From: CALLVY01 sp937899855
Lineage (GTDB): Bacteria > Bacteroidota > Bacteroidia > Chitinophagales > Saprospiraceae
Direction: 5' to 3'
Assembly: GCA_039820405.1 (NCBI GenBank)
Contig: JBCBQC010000076.1
Span: 1-30,897 of the forward strand
DNA length: 30,897 bases
Under the pieces are notes generated by a model. It did no database searches and was not told where the DNA came from. It saw only the letters and a program-made list of their open reading frames with translations. Positions 1-7,667 of this stretch are shown in pieces (the first letter of the stretch is position 1; every line of letters starts with the position of its first letter). The position numbers and the translations under genes are program-made.

Positions 1-626
1 CGGAGTTCGTCAATAGCTTCGAAGTGATGAACAGTACGGATCCTTGTGTCTCGATTTTTGGTTCGGCGCGGACCAAGCCCGAGCATCCTTATTACCAGCT
101 TGCCGTCGACATGGCCAAGCGGCTGACCGAGGAGGGCTACGGAATCATTACGGGAGGCGGTCCGGGAATTATGGAGGCGGGCAACAAAGGGGCTTCCCTC
201 AGCAACGGCTTGTCCGTCGGGCTCAATATCGACCTGCCCTTCGAGCAAAACAACAACCCCTACATCGACAATGCCCACAACCTGAACTTTCGGTACTTCT
301 TCGTCCGCAAGGTCATGTTCGTCAAGTACGCCCAAGCCTTCGTCGTACTCCCCGGCGGTTTCGGAACCCTCGATGAGTTGTTCGAAGTCCTCACCCTCAT
401 CCAAACCAAAAAGATTACCATGGTCCCCGTCATCCTCGTTGGGTCCGAGTACTGGACGGGCCTTCGCGACTGGATCGCCAAGACCATGCTGGAGAAGGAA
501 CAAAACATCAATGCCGAGGATATGAACTTGTTGCCCATCGTCGATACCCCCGATGAAGTGGCGCAGATCATCAACCGTTTTTACCAACGCGACGGATCGA
601 GCATCTCTCCCAACTACGAATTGTAA
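1..626 (+). CDS. LOG family protein (Rossmann-fold nucleotide phosphoribohydrolase-like), 5' partial
   Basis: The protein has the two LOG hallmarks: GGGPGIMEAGNKGA near the N-terminus and PGGFGTLDELFE in the middle, the PGGxGTxxE nucleotide-binding/catalytic motif. Family members (LOG, YgdH, TIGR00730) hydrolyse nucleoside 5'-monophosphates to a base and ribose 5-phosphate; the substrate here cannot be read. GTG (24) and ATG (27) could be starts, but the frame is open upstream to base 3 and reads EFVNSFEVMNSTDP into PCVSIFGSART. From memory, longer homologues carry a similar EFV-x-GFE segment before the Rossmann core, so the true start is probably left of the window. The stop is TAA at 624-626. 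The gene converges on the minus-strand thioredoxin-like gene. Family call sure, substrate unknown. Confidence 0.9.
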   Translation, partial: EFVNSFEVMNSTDPCVSIFGSARTKPEHPYYQLAVDMAKRLTEEGYGIITGGGPGIMEAGNKGASLSNGLSVGLNIDLPFEQNNNPYIDNAHNLNFRYFFVRKVMFVKYAQAFVVLPGGFGTLDELFEVLTLIQTKKITMVPVILVGSEYWTGLRDWIAKTMLEKEQNINAEDMNLLPIVDTPDEVAQIINRFYQRDGSSISPNYEL

Positions 627-637
627 ATCGCCAAGCG

Positions 638-672
638 GTATCCGACGGGCTATCCTCCAGACCGTCGGATAC
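638..672. terminator. Hairpin between convergent genes (possible bidirectional terminator)
   Basis: GTATCCGACGG at 638-648 is perfectly complementary to CCGTCGGATAC at 662-672, with a 13-base loop. It sits between the stop of the LOG gene (626) and the stop of the thioredoxin-like gene (681), where a shared terminator is expected. There is no T-run on either side, so it is not a textbook intrinsic terminator. Confidence 0.6.
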
Positions 673-680
673 TCCCTCCA

Positions 681-1223
681 TCATTCCGCTCCCGCCAGTT
701 TTCCCTCAATGGCCCGACCAAGCTGCTCGTCGTCTGCCGTAATGGCCTTGAACAAAGCTACCCGCCCCCGCGGATCGACCACCACGTAACGAGGGATCCA
801 ATCGAGCCGCAAGAATTTGCCAAAATCGCTTTTCCAGCCCCCATCTACCAGGAAGTGCGCCCCCTCAATGCGGTGTTTTTTGATGGCCCGTTTCCAACGG
901 CCCTTGTCTTCGTCAACCGAGAGAAAGAGAAACTGCACGTTTTTGCCCGCCGTAGCCGTTTGTAAGTCCCGCACCTTGGGCAAGCCCTTGATGCAATCGC
1001 CACACCAGGATGCCCAAACGTCGATCACCACGGTCTGGCCCCGGTAGGCTTCCAGTACTTCGCCCAGTGTGCTGCCCTCTCCATCCGTCCCCAGTAGGGG
1101 GTTGGCCAGGGCCTCAGCGGAGAAGGTCTCCGGCTGGGGACCAAAATTAAAAGTATGGCGCTTCATGGCGACGAAGGCCACCCCCGCCGCCAGCAGTATT
1201 CCGATAATCGTCTTTGAATTCAT
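681..1223 (-). CDS. Membrane-anchored thioredoxin-like (TlpA/ResA-type) protein
   Basis: This 180-residue protein begins with a hydrophobic segment (IIGILLAAGVAFVAM, residues 5-19), a signal anchor that would place the domain in the periplasm. A thioredoxin fold follows, with WASWCGDC (CxxC active site WCGDC) at about residues 70-77 and a likely cis-proline loop in DWIPRYVVVDPRG. This matches TlpA/ResA-like disulfide reductases, which reduce periplasmic cysteines. The start lies 10 bases after the epimerase stop on the same strand, so it is probably the last gene of a three-gene transcript. No link between thiol reduction and muropeptide recycling is visible; partner unknown. Confidence 0.9.
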   Translation of the reverse strand: MNSKTIIGILLAAGVAFVAMKRHTFNFGPQPETFSAEALANPLLGTDGEGSTLGEVLEAYRGQTVVIDVWASWCGDCIKGLPKVRDLQTATAGKNVQFLFLSVDEDKGRWKRAIKKHRIEGAHFLVDGGWKSDFGKFLRLDWIPRYVVVDPRGRVALFKAITADDEQLGRAIEGKLAGAE

Positions 1224-1233
1224 TGAATCATTG

Positions 1234-2262
1234 TTAAGGTGCTACCAATAGTTCGGCTCCCGTCCCCGGTACCTCCGCAAAAATTACTCCTTCCCGAGTC
1301 AGCGCTACCCCCGTAGCAATATCCTGGGCCAGGAACAAGGGACCATCCATATCTACAAAGTCAATCCGAGGCAAAAGTTGTGCAATGGCCGAGATACCCA
1401 CCGTGGATTCTGTCATGCAGCCGACCATTACTCCCAATTCCAATTCCCGCGCCCGTTCGATCATGCGCAGGGCCGGGCTGAGTCCCCCGCATTTCATCAG
1501 CTTGATATTGATTCCGTGGAAGTGCTCCCGGCAAAGCTCCAAATCGTCGATTCCCCGGCACGACTCGTCGGCAAAGAGTGGGAGGGGGCTGGCGGCGTAG
1601 AATTTTTTCATCCCGACCCAATCCTCGGCGGCCAAGGGCTGCTCGATAAATTCGACCCCCAAGCGGGCCAATTCTGGTGCGTAGGCCAGGCCCCGCTCGG
1701 CAGTCCAAGCCCCATTGACGTCGACCCGAAAGGGAGATGAACTGTGGGCCCGTAGTTGGCGAATGATGTCCAGGTCGGGCCCCCGCCCCAGTTTGATCTT
1801 GTACGTGGGCCATTCCCACGCCCGCATCGACTGGATCATCGTTTCGATGGGGGCAATACTTAGGGTGTAGCTGCTGATGGGTTGCGTCCGTTTTTCCCAA
1901 GCCCAGTACGCGTAGAGGGGCAGCCCGGCCCGACGAGCGCAGAGGTCGTGCGCGGCGACGTCGATGGCACAAAGGGCAAAGGGGCAGTCGGCGAGCCGGG
2001 GGGCCAGGTCCTCCCACAGTTCGGTGGGCGTTTGGAGGGGGAAGGCCTCGATGCGGGTACGGAGCGCTTCCAGACGTTGGATTTGGTAGTCGATCTCGGT
2101 ATTGGGGTAATAGGGATTGTGGGTGGCTTCGCCATATCCTACGTTGCCCTCCGCATCGTGCAGGGCGACCACCAAACTGGCTTGGCGATCAAAAGAGCGG
2201 CGGGAGATGGTGAAGGTTTCCCGGAGTTGTAGTTCGAAGGCGTGGAGTCGGAGCTGGAGCAT
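1234..2262 (-). CDS. L-Ala-D/L-Glu (dipeptide) epimerase, enolase superfamily
   Basis: The muconate-lactonizing/AEE subgroup residues appear in order: KIKLG (first catalytic lysine), DVNGAW, EQP and DES (the three Mg ligands), then KLMKCGG (second catalytic lysine). The C-terminal DMDGP is the D-x-D element that in known dipeptide epimerases binds the substrate amino group. The enzyme would convert L-Ala-D-Glu from peptidoglycan turnover to L-Ala-L-Glu in the cytoplasm. I chose ATG at 2262 (MLQLRLHAFELQLRETF, 342 residues). An upstream in-frame start at 2355 would overlap ldcA by about 80 bases and adds an Arg-rich, non-conserved leader. The start is 11 bases after the ldcA stop. Exact dipeptide specificity is inferred from family and context. 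Confidence 0.92.
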   Translation of the reverse strand: MLQLRLHAFELQLRETFTISRRSFDRQASLVVALHDAEGNVGYGEATHNPYYPNTEIDYQIQRLEALRTRIEAFPLQTPTELWEDLAPRLADCPFALCAIDVAAHDLCARRAGLPLYAYWAWEKRTQPISSYTLSIAPIETMIQSMRAWEWPTYKIKLGRGPDLDIIRQLRAHSSSPFRVDVNGAWTAERGLAYAPELARLGVEFIEQPLAAEDWVGMKKFYAASPLPLFADESCRGIDDLELCREHFHGINIKLMKCGGLSPALRMIERARELELGVMVGCMTESTVGISAIAQLLPRIDFVDMDGPLFLAQDIATGVALTREGVIFAEVPGTGAELLVAP

Positions 2263-2273
2263 GGTGGTAGTAT

Positions 2274-3191
2274 TTAAAGGTCTACGGCACTTTCGGCGAG
2301 TTCGATCCGACCGTTGGGAGACAGCCGCAGGGGAATGCCCAGGGGCAGGGTCCACTGGTCGGGAACGTGGCCAAAGGGGAGGTCAAAGTACAGGGGTAGG
2401 CCCAGTGGTTCCAAACGATCCCTTAGGGTTTGGTGCAGGGGCCAGGAACGGTTCTTATCCGCTTCTTCGCAATCGGTAAATTGGCCGAGCAGGATGGCCC
2501 GGGCCCGTCCCAGGCCGTTCATCCGCAACTGGGTTAGCAGGCGGTCGATGCGGTAGGGTTTTTCGCCGATGTCTTCCAAAAAAACGATGCGATCTTTGTA
2601 GTTGGGGGCGTAGGGACCACCCGCGAGGGCCGCCAGCAGACTCAGGTTGCCCCCAATGAGGGGGCCCAGGACTTCGCGGGGGTTGGGGGTTGGTGGCATT
2701 CCGGTGCCGAGTTCGACGGGGCTGGGGGCGCTGGGCATCAGTAGGGCGCGCCAGTAGCGGGTGCTGAAGTCGGTGAGTGGAGCGCCGGCGAGGGGGCCGT
2801 GGAAACAGACCAAGCCACAGTGGCGGTATACCGCCAGGAGCAGCGCCGTGATGTCGCTGTAACCAATGAGGACTTTGGGGTGGCGACGAATCAGCTCGTA
2901 GTCGAGCTGGGGGAGGAGTCGCATACTGCCGTAGCCGCCCCGGAGGCACCAGATGCCGGCGATTTGGGGATCGGCAAAAAAACGGTGAAGGTCCCGCAGT
3001 CGGTCGCTGTCCCGGCCTGCGAGGTAGCCCTCGCGCTGGTGGACGTACTCGCCAAAAACGCCTTGAAGGCCCAGTTGGCTTAGGTTTTGGAGGGCCTGCT
3101 GGGCGGCGCTCTTGCGGAGGGGCCCAGCCGGAGCGATCAGGCCGATGGTATCGCCGGGGCGGAGGGCTGGGGGTTTGGTGTAGGCGTGCAT
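2274..3191 (-). CDS. ldcA: LD-carboxypeptidase (peptidase family S66, muramoyltetrapeptide carboxypeptidase)
   Basis: The 305-residue protein has the usual S66 length and motifs: GDTIGLIAPAGP at the N-terminus, GYSDITALL with the nucleophile serine, GGNLSLLAAL, FLEDIGEKPYRIDR with the catalytic glutamate region, and GHVPDQWTLPLG with the likely catalytic histidine. S66 enzymes remove the terminal D-Ala from murein tetrapeptides in the cytoplasm during cell-wall recycling. It is first in a minus-strand set and lies 11 bases upstream of the dipeptide epimerase, which acts on a product of the same pathway. No signal peptide is visible. ATG at 3191 fits the conserved N-terminus. No clear TAnnTTTG promoter was found, although 3240-3285 is AT-rich. 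Confidence 0.93.
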   Translation of the reverse strand: MHAYTKPPALRPGDTIGLIAPAGPLRKSAAQQALQNLSQLGLQGVFGEYVHQREGYLAGRDSDRLRDLHRFFADPQIAGIWCLRGGYGSMRLLPQLDYELIRRHPKVLIGYSDITALLLAVYRHCGLVCFHGPLAGAPLTDFSTRYWRALLMPSAPSPVELGTGMPPTPNPREVLGPLIGGNLSLLAALAGGPYAPNYKDRIVFLEDIGEKPYRIDRLLTQLRMNGLGRARAILLGQFTDCEEADKNRSWPLHQTLRDRLEPLGLPLYFDLPFGHVPDQWTLPLGIPLRLSPNGRIELAESAVDL

Positions 3192-3839
3192 AAGGGCATG
3201 ATGGTGCTGCGTGAAGGATTAACCAATAACGGAGCTTTTGAGGAAATTTTTTTAAAATATTTCGGGTAATTTATATATTTAGACACCAATAACCGAAAAA
3301 TTGGACCGTACCGGACCACAAACAGCAGTCGCTACCACTACAGCAACGAAGGCATTGCGCTTCGCAGGTCCATCCGTATTGGTACCACATTCTTCCCAAA
3401 AACGTCCCATTCCCAATACCGCCTTGAATTGTGAAAACAACACGACCTTTCGCCAGTGGATGGCGCCCGGGCCGTGGTTGGTTGTGCCTGGCGGTGAGGC
3501 ATGGCTTGTACTGACGGCAGCGCTCGGCATTCCGGGGGCTAGCGCCTTGGGGCTAAGGAGAGAAGCTCGTGGTGGGCCATCAAGGGGGCAGCAGTGACAG
3601 GAATCCGGACGTTGTAAGATCAGACCCTTCCTCTCCCAATGTCTGGGAACCCCGTCTAACTGAATGAAATAAGGTCTCAAGGCACTGAAAATGAATAAAC
3701 TAAGCAAAAATTTTCCAGTGTCTTCAATGGGATCGAACTATTGGTAAATTGAAATTATCCTCAGGAAAAACTTGACAGGAGTACTAAAAAAGTAGTAATA
3801 TTGTGTTAGAATCTTAAGAAAAAATGCCCTAATCAAGCA

Positions 3840-3879
3840 TTTAGCCCACACAGAAGCACAAAAAAAGGCTTCAGCTAAA
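3840..3879. other. Imperfect hairpin followed by T-rich sequence
   Basis: TTTAGC (3840-3845) pairs with GCTAAA (3874-3879), and inside it GAAGC (3853-3857) pairs with GCTTC (3868-3872). A T/C-rich tract follows on the plus strand. It could end a transcript from the GC-rich island, or act within the leader of the sprF-like gene. No other support. Confidence 0.3.
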
Positions 3880-3913
3880 CTTTTCCTCCTTTTATTTCCT
3901 GAGAAATTCCAAT

Positions 3914-3949
3914 AAAACGATGTCTGTGTGACAGGCAAAGTCGTTTTTT
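3914..3949. other. Nested hairpin ending in a T-run
   Basis: AAAACGA (3914-3920) pairs with TCGTTTT (3941-3947), with an inner CTGT-gtg-ACAG stem at 3924-3934. The plus strand then reads TT, giving a six-T tail like an intrinsic terminator. The stem is AT-rich and weak. There is no gene immediately upstream to terminate, so the role is unknown. Confidence 0.35.
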
Positions 3950-4020
3950 GAATTTTACAATTGCGTTCCCCCATTTTAACCATTTGAAATAGGCAAACTC
4001 GCTGTTGTCACGTACTCCCG

Positions 4021-4042
4021 TGTACTGTGGCACCACCGTACA
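4021..4042. promoter_or_regulatory. 22-bp palindrome just upstream of the sprF-like start
   Basis: TGTAC-t-GTGG-ca-CCAC-c-GTACA is a 22-base dyad with one mismatched pair and a two-base centre. It ends 12 bases before the ATG at 4055. It could be an operator for a dimeric regulator or a 5'-leader hairpin near the ribosome landing site. No ribosome binding sequence separates it from the start codon, only AAAACTTACAATT. Confidence 0.5.
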
Positions 4043-4054
4043 AAACTTACAATT

Positions 4055-5116
4055 ATGATCGCCTCTAATTTTACATTCGCCAAGCAGGTTTTTGTAACGC
4101 TTTTATTGGGGATATTCAGTCTGGCCCTCCCGGCCCAAGACATCCACTACTCCCAATTTAAGAATGCGCCTTTTCTACTCAGCCCGGGCCTGACCGGCGT
4201 TTTTAATGGCAAAACCCGGCTGTCCGCCAACTATCGCTCGCAATGGGAAAACGTACCGGTATCCTACCGCACCCTCCTGGCCGCCTTCGATACCAAGCTG
4301 TACAGCAACAAGCACCAAACCAGCTTCTGGGGCTTGGGTGCCGTCTTCTCCTTCGACCAAGCCGGCGATTCCAAAATGGGAACTACCTCACTGGGGCTCA
4401 ATGCCTCCTATACCCACCAACTCGCCCGCGCCCATTTCGTAACGGCGGGACTGCAGGTGGCGGGGGCCCAGCGCGCCTTCCGCACCGAACAACTGCGCTT
4501 CGATGAGCAGTACAACGGCGAAACTTTTGATCCCCAAGCTTCCAACAACGAAGACTTTTCCGATCGCTCCGTCTTCTACGGCGACCTTTCCGTCGGCCTC
4601 AATTGGCACTTCCAAAAGCCCCGCCGCCGGACCAATTTTAACCTGGGTGGGGGCTTGTTTCACCTCAACGAACCCAATACCAGCTTCTGGGGGGAAGCCG
4701 ACATCGTCCTCTTCCGCCGCCTCAATGGTTATTTTCTGGGGCAACTTCAAGTGGCCGATCGCTTCGACTGGTTGGTCAATGGCTTGATTCGCACCCAAGG
4801 GCCCTACGACGAACGGCTCCTGGGCACGGCGGGCCGCATCCACCTCAATACCGTCCCCACCAAAAGACTGGCCCTCGATCTGGGCCTGGCCTACCGCTGG
4901 AATACCGCCGGCTTTGGTAATGGCGATGCGCTGGTCCCCAACATCGAATTTAACTACAAGGACTGGATGCTCGGCATCAGCTACGATATCAACCTGACCG
5001 ATTTCAATACCGCTACGGGCGGGGCGGGCGGACCGGAGTTTGCCCTGCAGTATATTTTCCGTCCGGCACCGCAAATTGAGTTTTGCCCCACCTGCCCGGT
5101 ATACTTATTGCCCTAA
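4055..5116 (+). CDS. PorP/SprF family type IX secretion system membrane protein
   Basis: This 353-residue protein starts with a signal peptide (FVTLLLGIFSLALPAQ, cleavage near residue 27). The PorP/SprF signature follows at once: DIHYSQFKNAPFLLSPGLTG, then a region beginning YRSQWENVPVSYRTL. The rest alternates hydrophobic and polar residues, as in an outer-membrane beta-barrel, and ends in YIFRPAPQIEFCPTCP. In Flavobacterium, SprF-like proteins are needed for secretion or attachment of cognate SprB-type adhesins with type-B sorting domains. Here the gene is followed after 42 bases by an OmpA/PD40 gene and then by such an adhesin, so it is probably dedicated to that substrate. The gene symbol is left blank because many paralogues exist in this phylum. 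Confidence 0.92.
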   Translation: MIASNFTFAKQVFVTLLLGIFSLALPAQDIHYSQFKNAPFLLSPGLTGVFNGKTRLSANYRSQWENVPVSYRTLLAAFDTKLYSNKHQTSFWGLGAVFSFDQAGDSKMGTTSLGLNASYTHQLARAHFVTAGLQVAGAQRAFRTEQLRFDEQYNGETFDPQASNNEDFSDRSVFYGDLSVGLNWHFQKPRRRTNFNLGGGLFHLNEPNTSFWGEADIVLFRRLNGYFLGQLQVADRFDWLVNGLIRTQGPYDERLLGTAGRIHLNTVPTKRLALDLGLAYRWNTAGFGNGDALVPNIEFNYKDWMLGISYDINLTDFNTATGGAGGPEFALQYIFRPAPQIEFCPTCPVYLLP

Positions 5117-5158
5117 ATTACGGGGAGATTGTCACAAATCATCCGAATTATCGTCATC

Positions 5159-7615
5159 ATGAAAAAAATAGCACTCGCATTTCTCTTCCTCTCCGTGGGG
5201 CTACTCCAAGTGGATGCCCAAAGCCGCAAAGCCTACGAAACCGCCGCTGCCGAAGCACTGGCCAGCAAGGACTACTCGGCGGCACTGGGGTACTACGAAG
5301 TCCTGATCGACCAGGCGGAATACGAGGACCTCGAAAATTATTACCGCGCCGGGGAGGCGGCCTACAGCTTCAAGCTCTTCCAACGCTCCGAACGCTACTT
5401 CCAGATGGCCATCGATGGTGGCGGACGGGAGCAATATCCCAACCTGGATTTTCAAATGGCCATGACCAAGAAGCGGCTCGGCAAATACGCGGAGGCACAA
5501 AGCCTCTTCGAACGCTACCTGGCCGAGCATTCGGCCAGTACCGATGGCCTTTCCGAGCGGGCCGCTGCCCAAATCGAAGCCTGCGAATGGGCCCAAGGCA
5601 TGGTGGCCAATCCCGAGCTCAATATCCACCTGCCCGTGGCGGTCACCGCCACGGATACGGTCGTTCACCTCGATACAAACATCAATACCCGCTATACCGA
5701 TCTGGCGCCGCTTTCCCGGGGCGGAACCCTCTACTACTCGTCCATTCGCTATTTTGCCGGCGAGAATCAAGCGCCCTTCGCGCGGATTTTGTCCAGTGAA
5801 AATGGAGCGCTGGCCCAACCCGTTACGGGCTGGGGTGGGGGAACGCAGTACGTGGCCCACACCGCCTTCAACGAGTCGGGCGATCGCGTTTATTTCACCA
5901 TTTGTGATACCCTGGGAATGGCCCAGTACCGCTGCCGGATTTATTACCGCGATCGCGAGGGCGAGGATTGGGGGGCTGCCGTAGCGTTGCCCGAGACGGT
6001 CAACGCGCCCAATGCCACGGCGACGCAGCCGTCGGTGGGAACGGATCGCAACACCGGGGAGGAGTGGCTGTTTTTCGTCAGTGACCGGGCCGGTGGCCAA
6101 GGGGGGCTGGACCTCTGGTGCAGCCGAATCGTGGATGGCGCAGTGGGCGCACCTTACAACCTGAGCGGTCTCAACACCGCGAGCGACGACATTACGCCAC
6201 ATTTTTATGGCCAGCGTAGCGCGCTCTACTGGAGCTCCGATGGCCGTCAAAGCCTGGGCGGTTTTGATGTGTACAAAACCACGCGCGATGGGGAAAGCTG
6301 GTCGGCTCCCGAACACACGGGCTACCCGCTCAACAGCAGCTACGACGACGTTTACCTAAGCCTCAACGAAACGGGCGATTCGGTCTACCTTTCTTCCAAC
6401 CGCCCCGGGGGCATCTGTAAGGATACCACCACCAAGGAATGTATTTGTGATGATATCTACGCCCTGACAGTGCCCTACCTCGATCTGATCGTAGAGACCT
6501 ACCACAAACTCACCGGCGAGCAACTGCCCGCCACCGTGGTTGCCCTGCGTACGGGAGAAGAAGAGCCCGATACCCAAGGCCCGACGGAAACGTACCAGTA
6601 CTTTTACCAACTGGACTTCAACGAAGCCTACCAAGTGGTGGGGACCAAACCCGATTACCGAGGCGATCAACTCGACTTTGACACTTACGAGGTCAAAGAG
6701 TCGGGGACCCTGGTCAAAAAATTGTACCTAACGCCAGCCATCGACGTGCTGGGCCAGACCTACGACAAGCAAACGGGCGAACCCCTGACGGGTACCACCC
6801 TCCGCCTGGTAGCGGCACCGACGGTACGGGAGCTGGACCGACACGATAATGACAAGGAATACCGTCACCAGTTCGATCTGGAGTTCAAAAAGCGCTACCT
6901 GCTGATTGCGACCAAATCGGGCTACAGCTCGGATACGGTGGAGGTCTTTACCGACAATTTGCCCCTCGTTCCCACCCACCTCGAGCGCGACCTGTTCCTC
7001 TGTCGGACGCCCCTGGTTAAAGAGCTGCAAATCGTCCTGTTCTTTGACAATGACATTCCCAAAAAACTTCCCTCTAATCACGCTCGGACCACTACCAACT
7101 ACCGGGATGCTTACCAGCGTTACGTGAGCGAGGCCAAGACCCAAGAATACCTCGGAGCCTTCGAACTGCCCGAGAAGCGGGAGGAGGTAGCCGCGTTTTT
7201 TGAAGAGGTGGAGGAAAATTACCAACGACTGGAAACCTTTGCCGACGAACTGTACAAATACATGGTGGAGATTGAGGCCGAGGAGAGCGATACGGTGGTC
7301 GTGACGATCCGCGGCTACGCCAGTCCCCTGGCCAAGCCGGCCTACAACGAATTGCTCACCCAGCGTCGGATTTACAGCATCGAAAAATACCTGGGGGAGT
7401 ACCGCGATGGCGCCCTGCGTCCCTACCTGCGCAACATCAAATTCAATCGGGTACCCTACGGAGAAAGAGAGGCCAAAGGAGGAAGTGAAGACCGTAGCAA
7501 TAAAAAAGCCTCCGTTTACAGCATTGATGCTTCCCGGGAGCGGCGGGTGGAAATCCTCAACGTGACCAATCTGAGCAAGCGCTGCCCGGAAGACAACCCG
7601 GAGCCGCAGGATTAA
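5159..7615 (+). CDS. Outer-membrane TPR / PD40 / carboxypeptidase-regulatory-like / OmpA-like protein (PorE-like architecture)
   Basis: I start at ATG 5159 (MKKIALAFLFLSVGLLQVDAQ, a clear signal peptide); an earlier TTG at 5129 would prepend ten residues. In the 818-residue protein, TPR-like helices span about 20-160 and PD40/WD40-like blades about 175-440 (LYYSS, VYFTICD, LFFVSDRAGGQGGLDLW, LYWSSDG, VYLSSNRPGG). Two CarboxypepD_reg-like beta domains follow at 441-523 and 526-611 (HKLTGEQLPAT, DKQTGEPLTGT), then an OmpA-like domain at about 618-814. This resembles PorE, which tethers the T9SS to peptidoglycan. Oddly, the OmpA core reads IRGYASPLAKPAYNELLTQRR, where classical OmpA domains have G-H-T-D, so the peptidoglycan-binding Asp is missing. 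It is second in a likely three-gene operon. Confidence 0.9.
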   Translation: MKKIALAFLFLSVGLLQVDAQSRKAYETAAAEALASKDYSAALGYYEVLIDQAEYEDLENYYRAGEAAYSFKLFQRSERYFQMAIDGGGREQYPNLDFQMAMTKKRLGKYAEAQSLFERYLAEHSASTDGLSERAAAQIEACEWAQGMVANPELNIHLPVAVTATDTVVHLDTNINTRYTDLAPLSRGGTLYYSSIRYFAGENQAPFARILSSENGALAQPVTGWGGGTQYVAHTAFNESGDRVYFTICDTLGMAQYRCRIYYRDREGEDWGAAVALPETVNAPNATATQPSVGTDRNTGEEWLFFVSDRAGGQGGLDLWCSRIVDGAVGAPYNLSGLNTASDDITPHFYGQRSALYWSSDGRQSLGGFDVYKTTRDGESWSAPEHTGYPLNSSYDDVYLSLNETGDSVYLSSNRPGGICKDTTTKECICDDIYALTVPYLDLIVETYHKLTGEQLPATVVALRTGEEEPDTQGPTETYQYFYQLDFNEAYQVVGTKPDYRGDQLDFDTYEVKESGTLVKKLYLTPAIDVLGQTYDKQTGEPLTGTTLRLVAAPTVRELDRHDNDKEYRHQFDLEFKKRYLLIATKSGYSSDTVEVFTDNLPLVPTHLERDLFLCRTPLVKELQIVLFFDNDIPKKLPSNHARTTTNYRDAYQRYVSEAKTQEYLGAFELPEKREEVAAFFEEVEENYQRLETFADELYKYMVEIEAEESDTVVVTIRGYASPLAKPAYNELLTQRRIYSIEKYLGEYRDGALRPYLRNIKFNRVPYGEREAKGGSEDRSNKKASVYSIDASRERRVEILNVTNLSKRCPEDNPEPQD

Positions 7616-7667
7616 TCGTGGAGCAAAAAACAAAAACCAAACTTCTTAATCTTATCAATCGAAAAAG

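Larger units (their letters stand above)
3192..4054. other. Long intergenic region, no convincing gene
   Basis: This 863-base gap separates the divergent ldcA and sprF-like genes. Bases about 3240-3300 are AT-rich and could hold the ldcA promoter; a near-repeat ACCAATAAC(C/G)GA occurs at about 3220 and 3286. Bases about 3300-3660 are markedly GC-richer, with open frames on both strands that resemble no family I know. Bases about 3660-4010 are AT-rich with two hairpins. I accept no coding sequence here. The abrupt composition change suggests that the 3300-3660 island has a different origin, perhaps a dispersed repeat or an RNA-encoding element. Confidence 0.6.

Noticed and set aside
2263..2355. 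Longer N-terminus for the dipeptide epimerase
   Set aside because: It would overlap ldcA by about 80 bases and adds an Arg/Pro-rich leader absent from the family; ATG at 2262 starts exactly at the conserved beta strand.
3279..3707. 142-codon minus-strand frame and 98-codon plus-strand frame in the intergenic island
   Set aside because: Neither has a signal peptide, a domain pattern or a plausible start context, and they overlap each other on opposite strands. The island is reported as a compositional feature instead.
3738..3983. 81-codon minus-strand frame
   Set aside because: It is AT-rich, crosses both hairpins, and has a K/F/Y-rich translation typical of non-coding AT-rich DNA.
5129..5158. 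TTG start ten codons upstream for the OmpA/PD40 protein
   Set aside because: The ATG at 5159 begins a textbook signal peptide (MKK followed by a hydrophobic stretch); the extra residues would spoil it.
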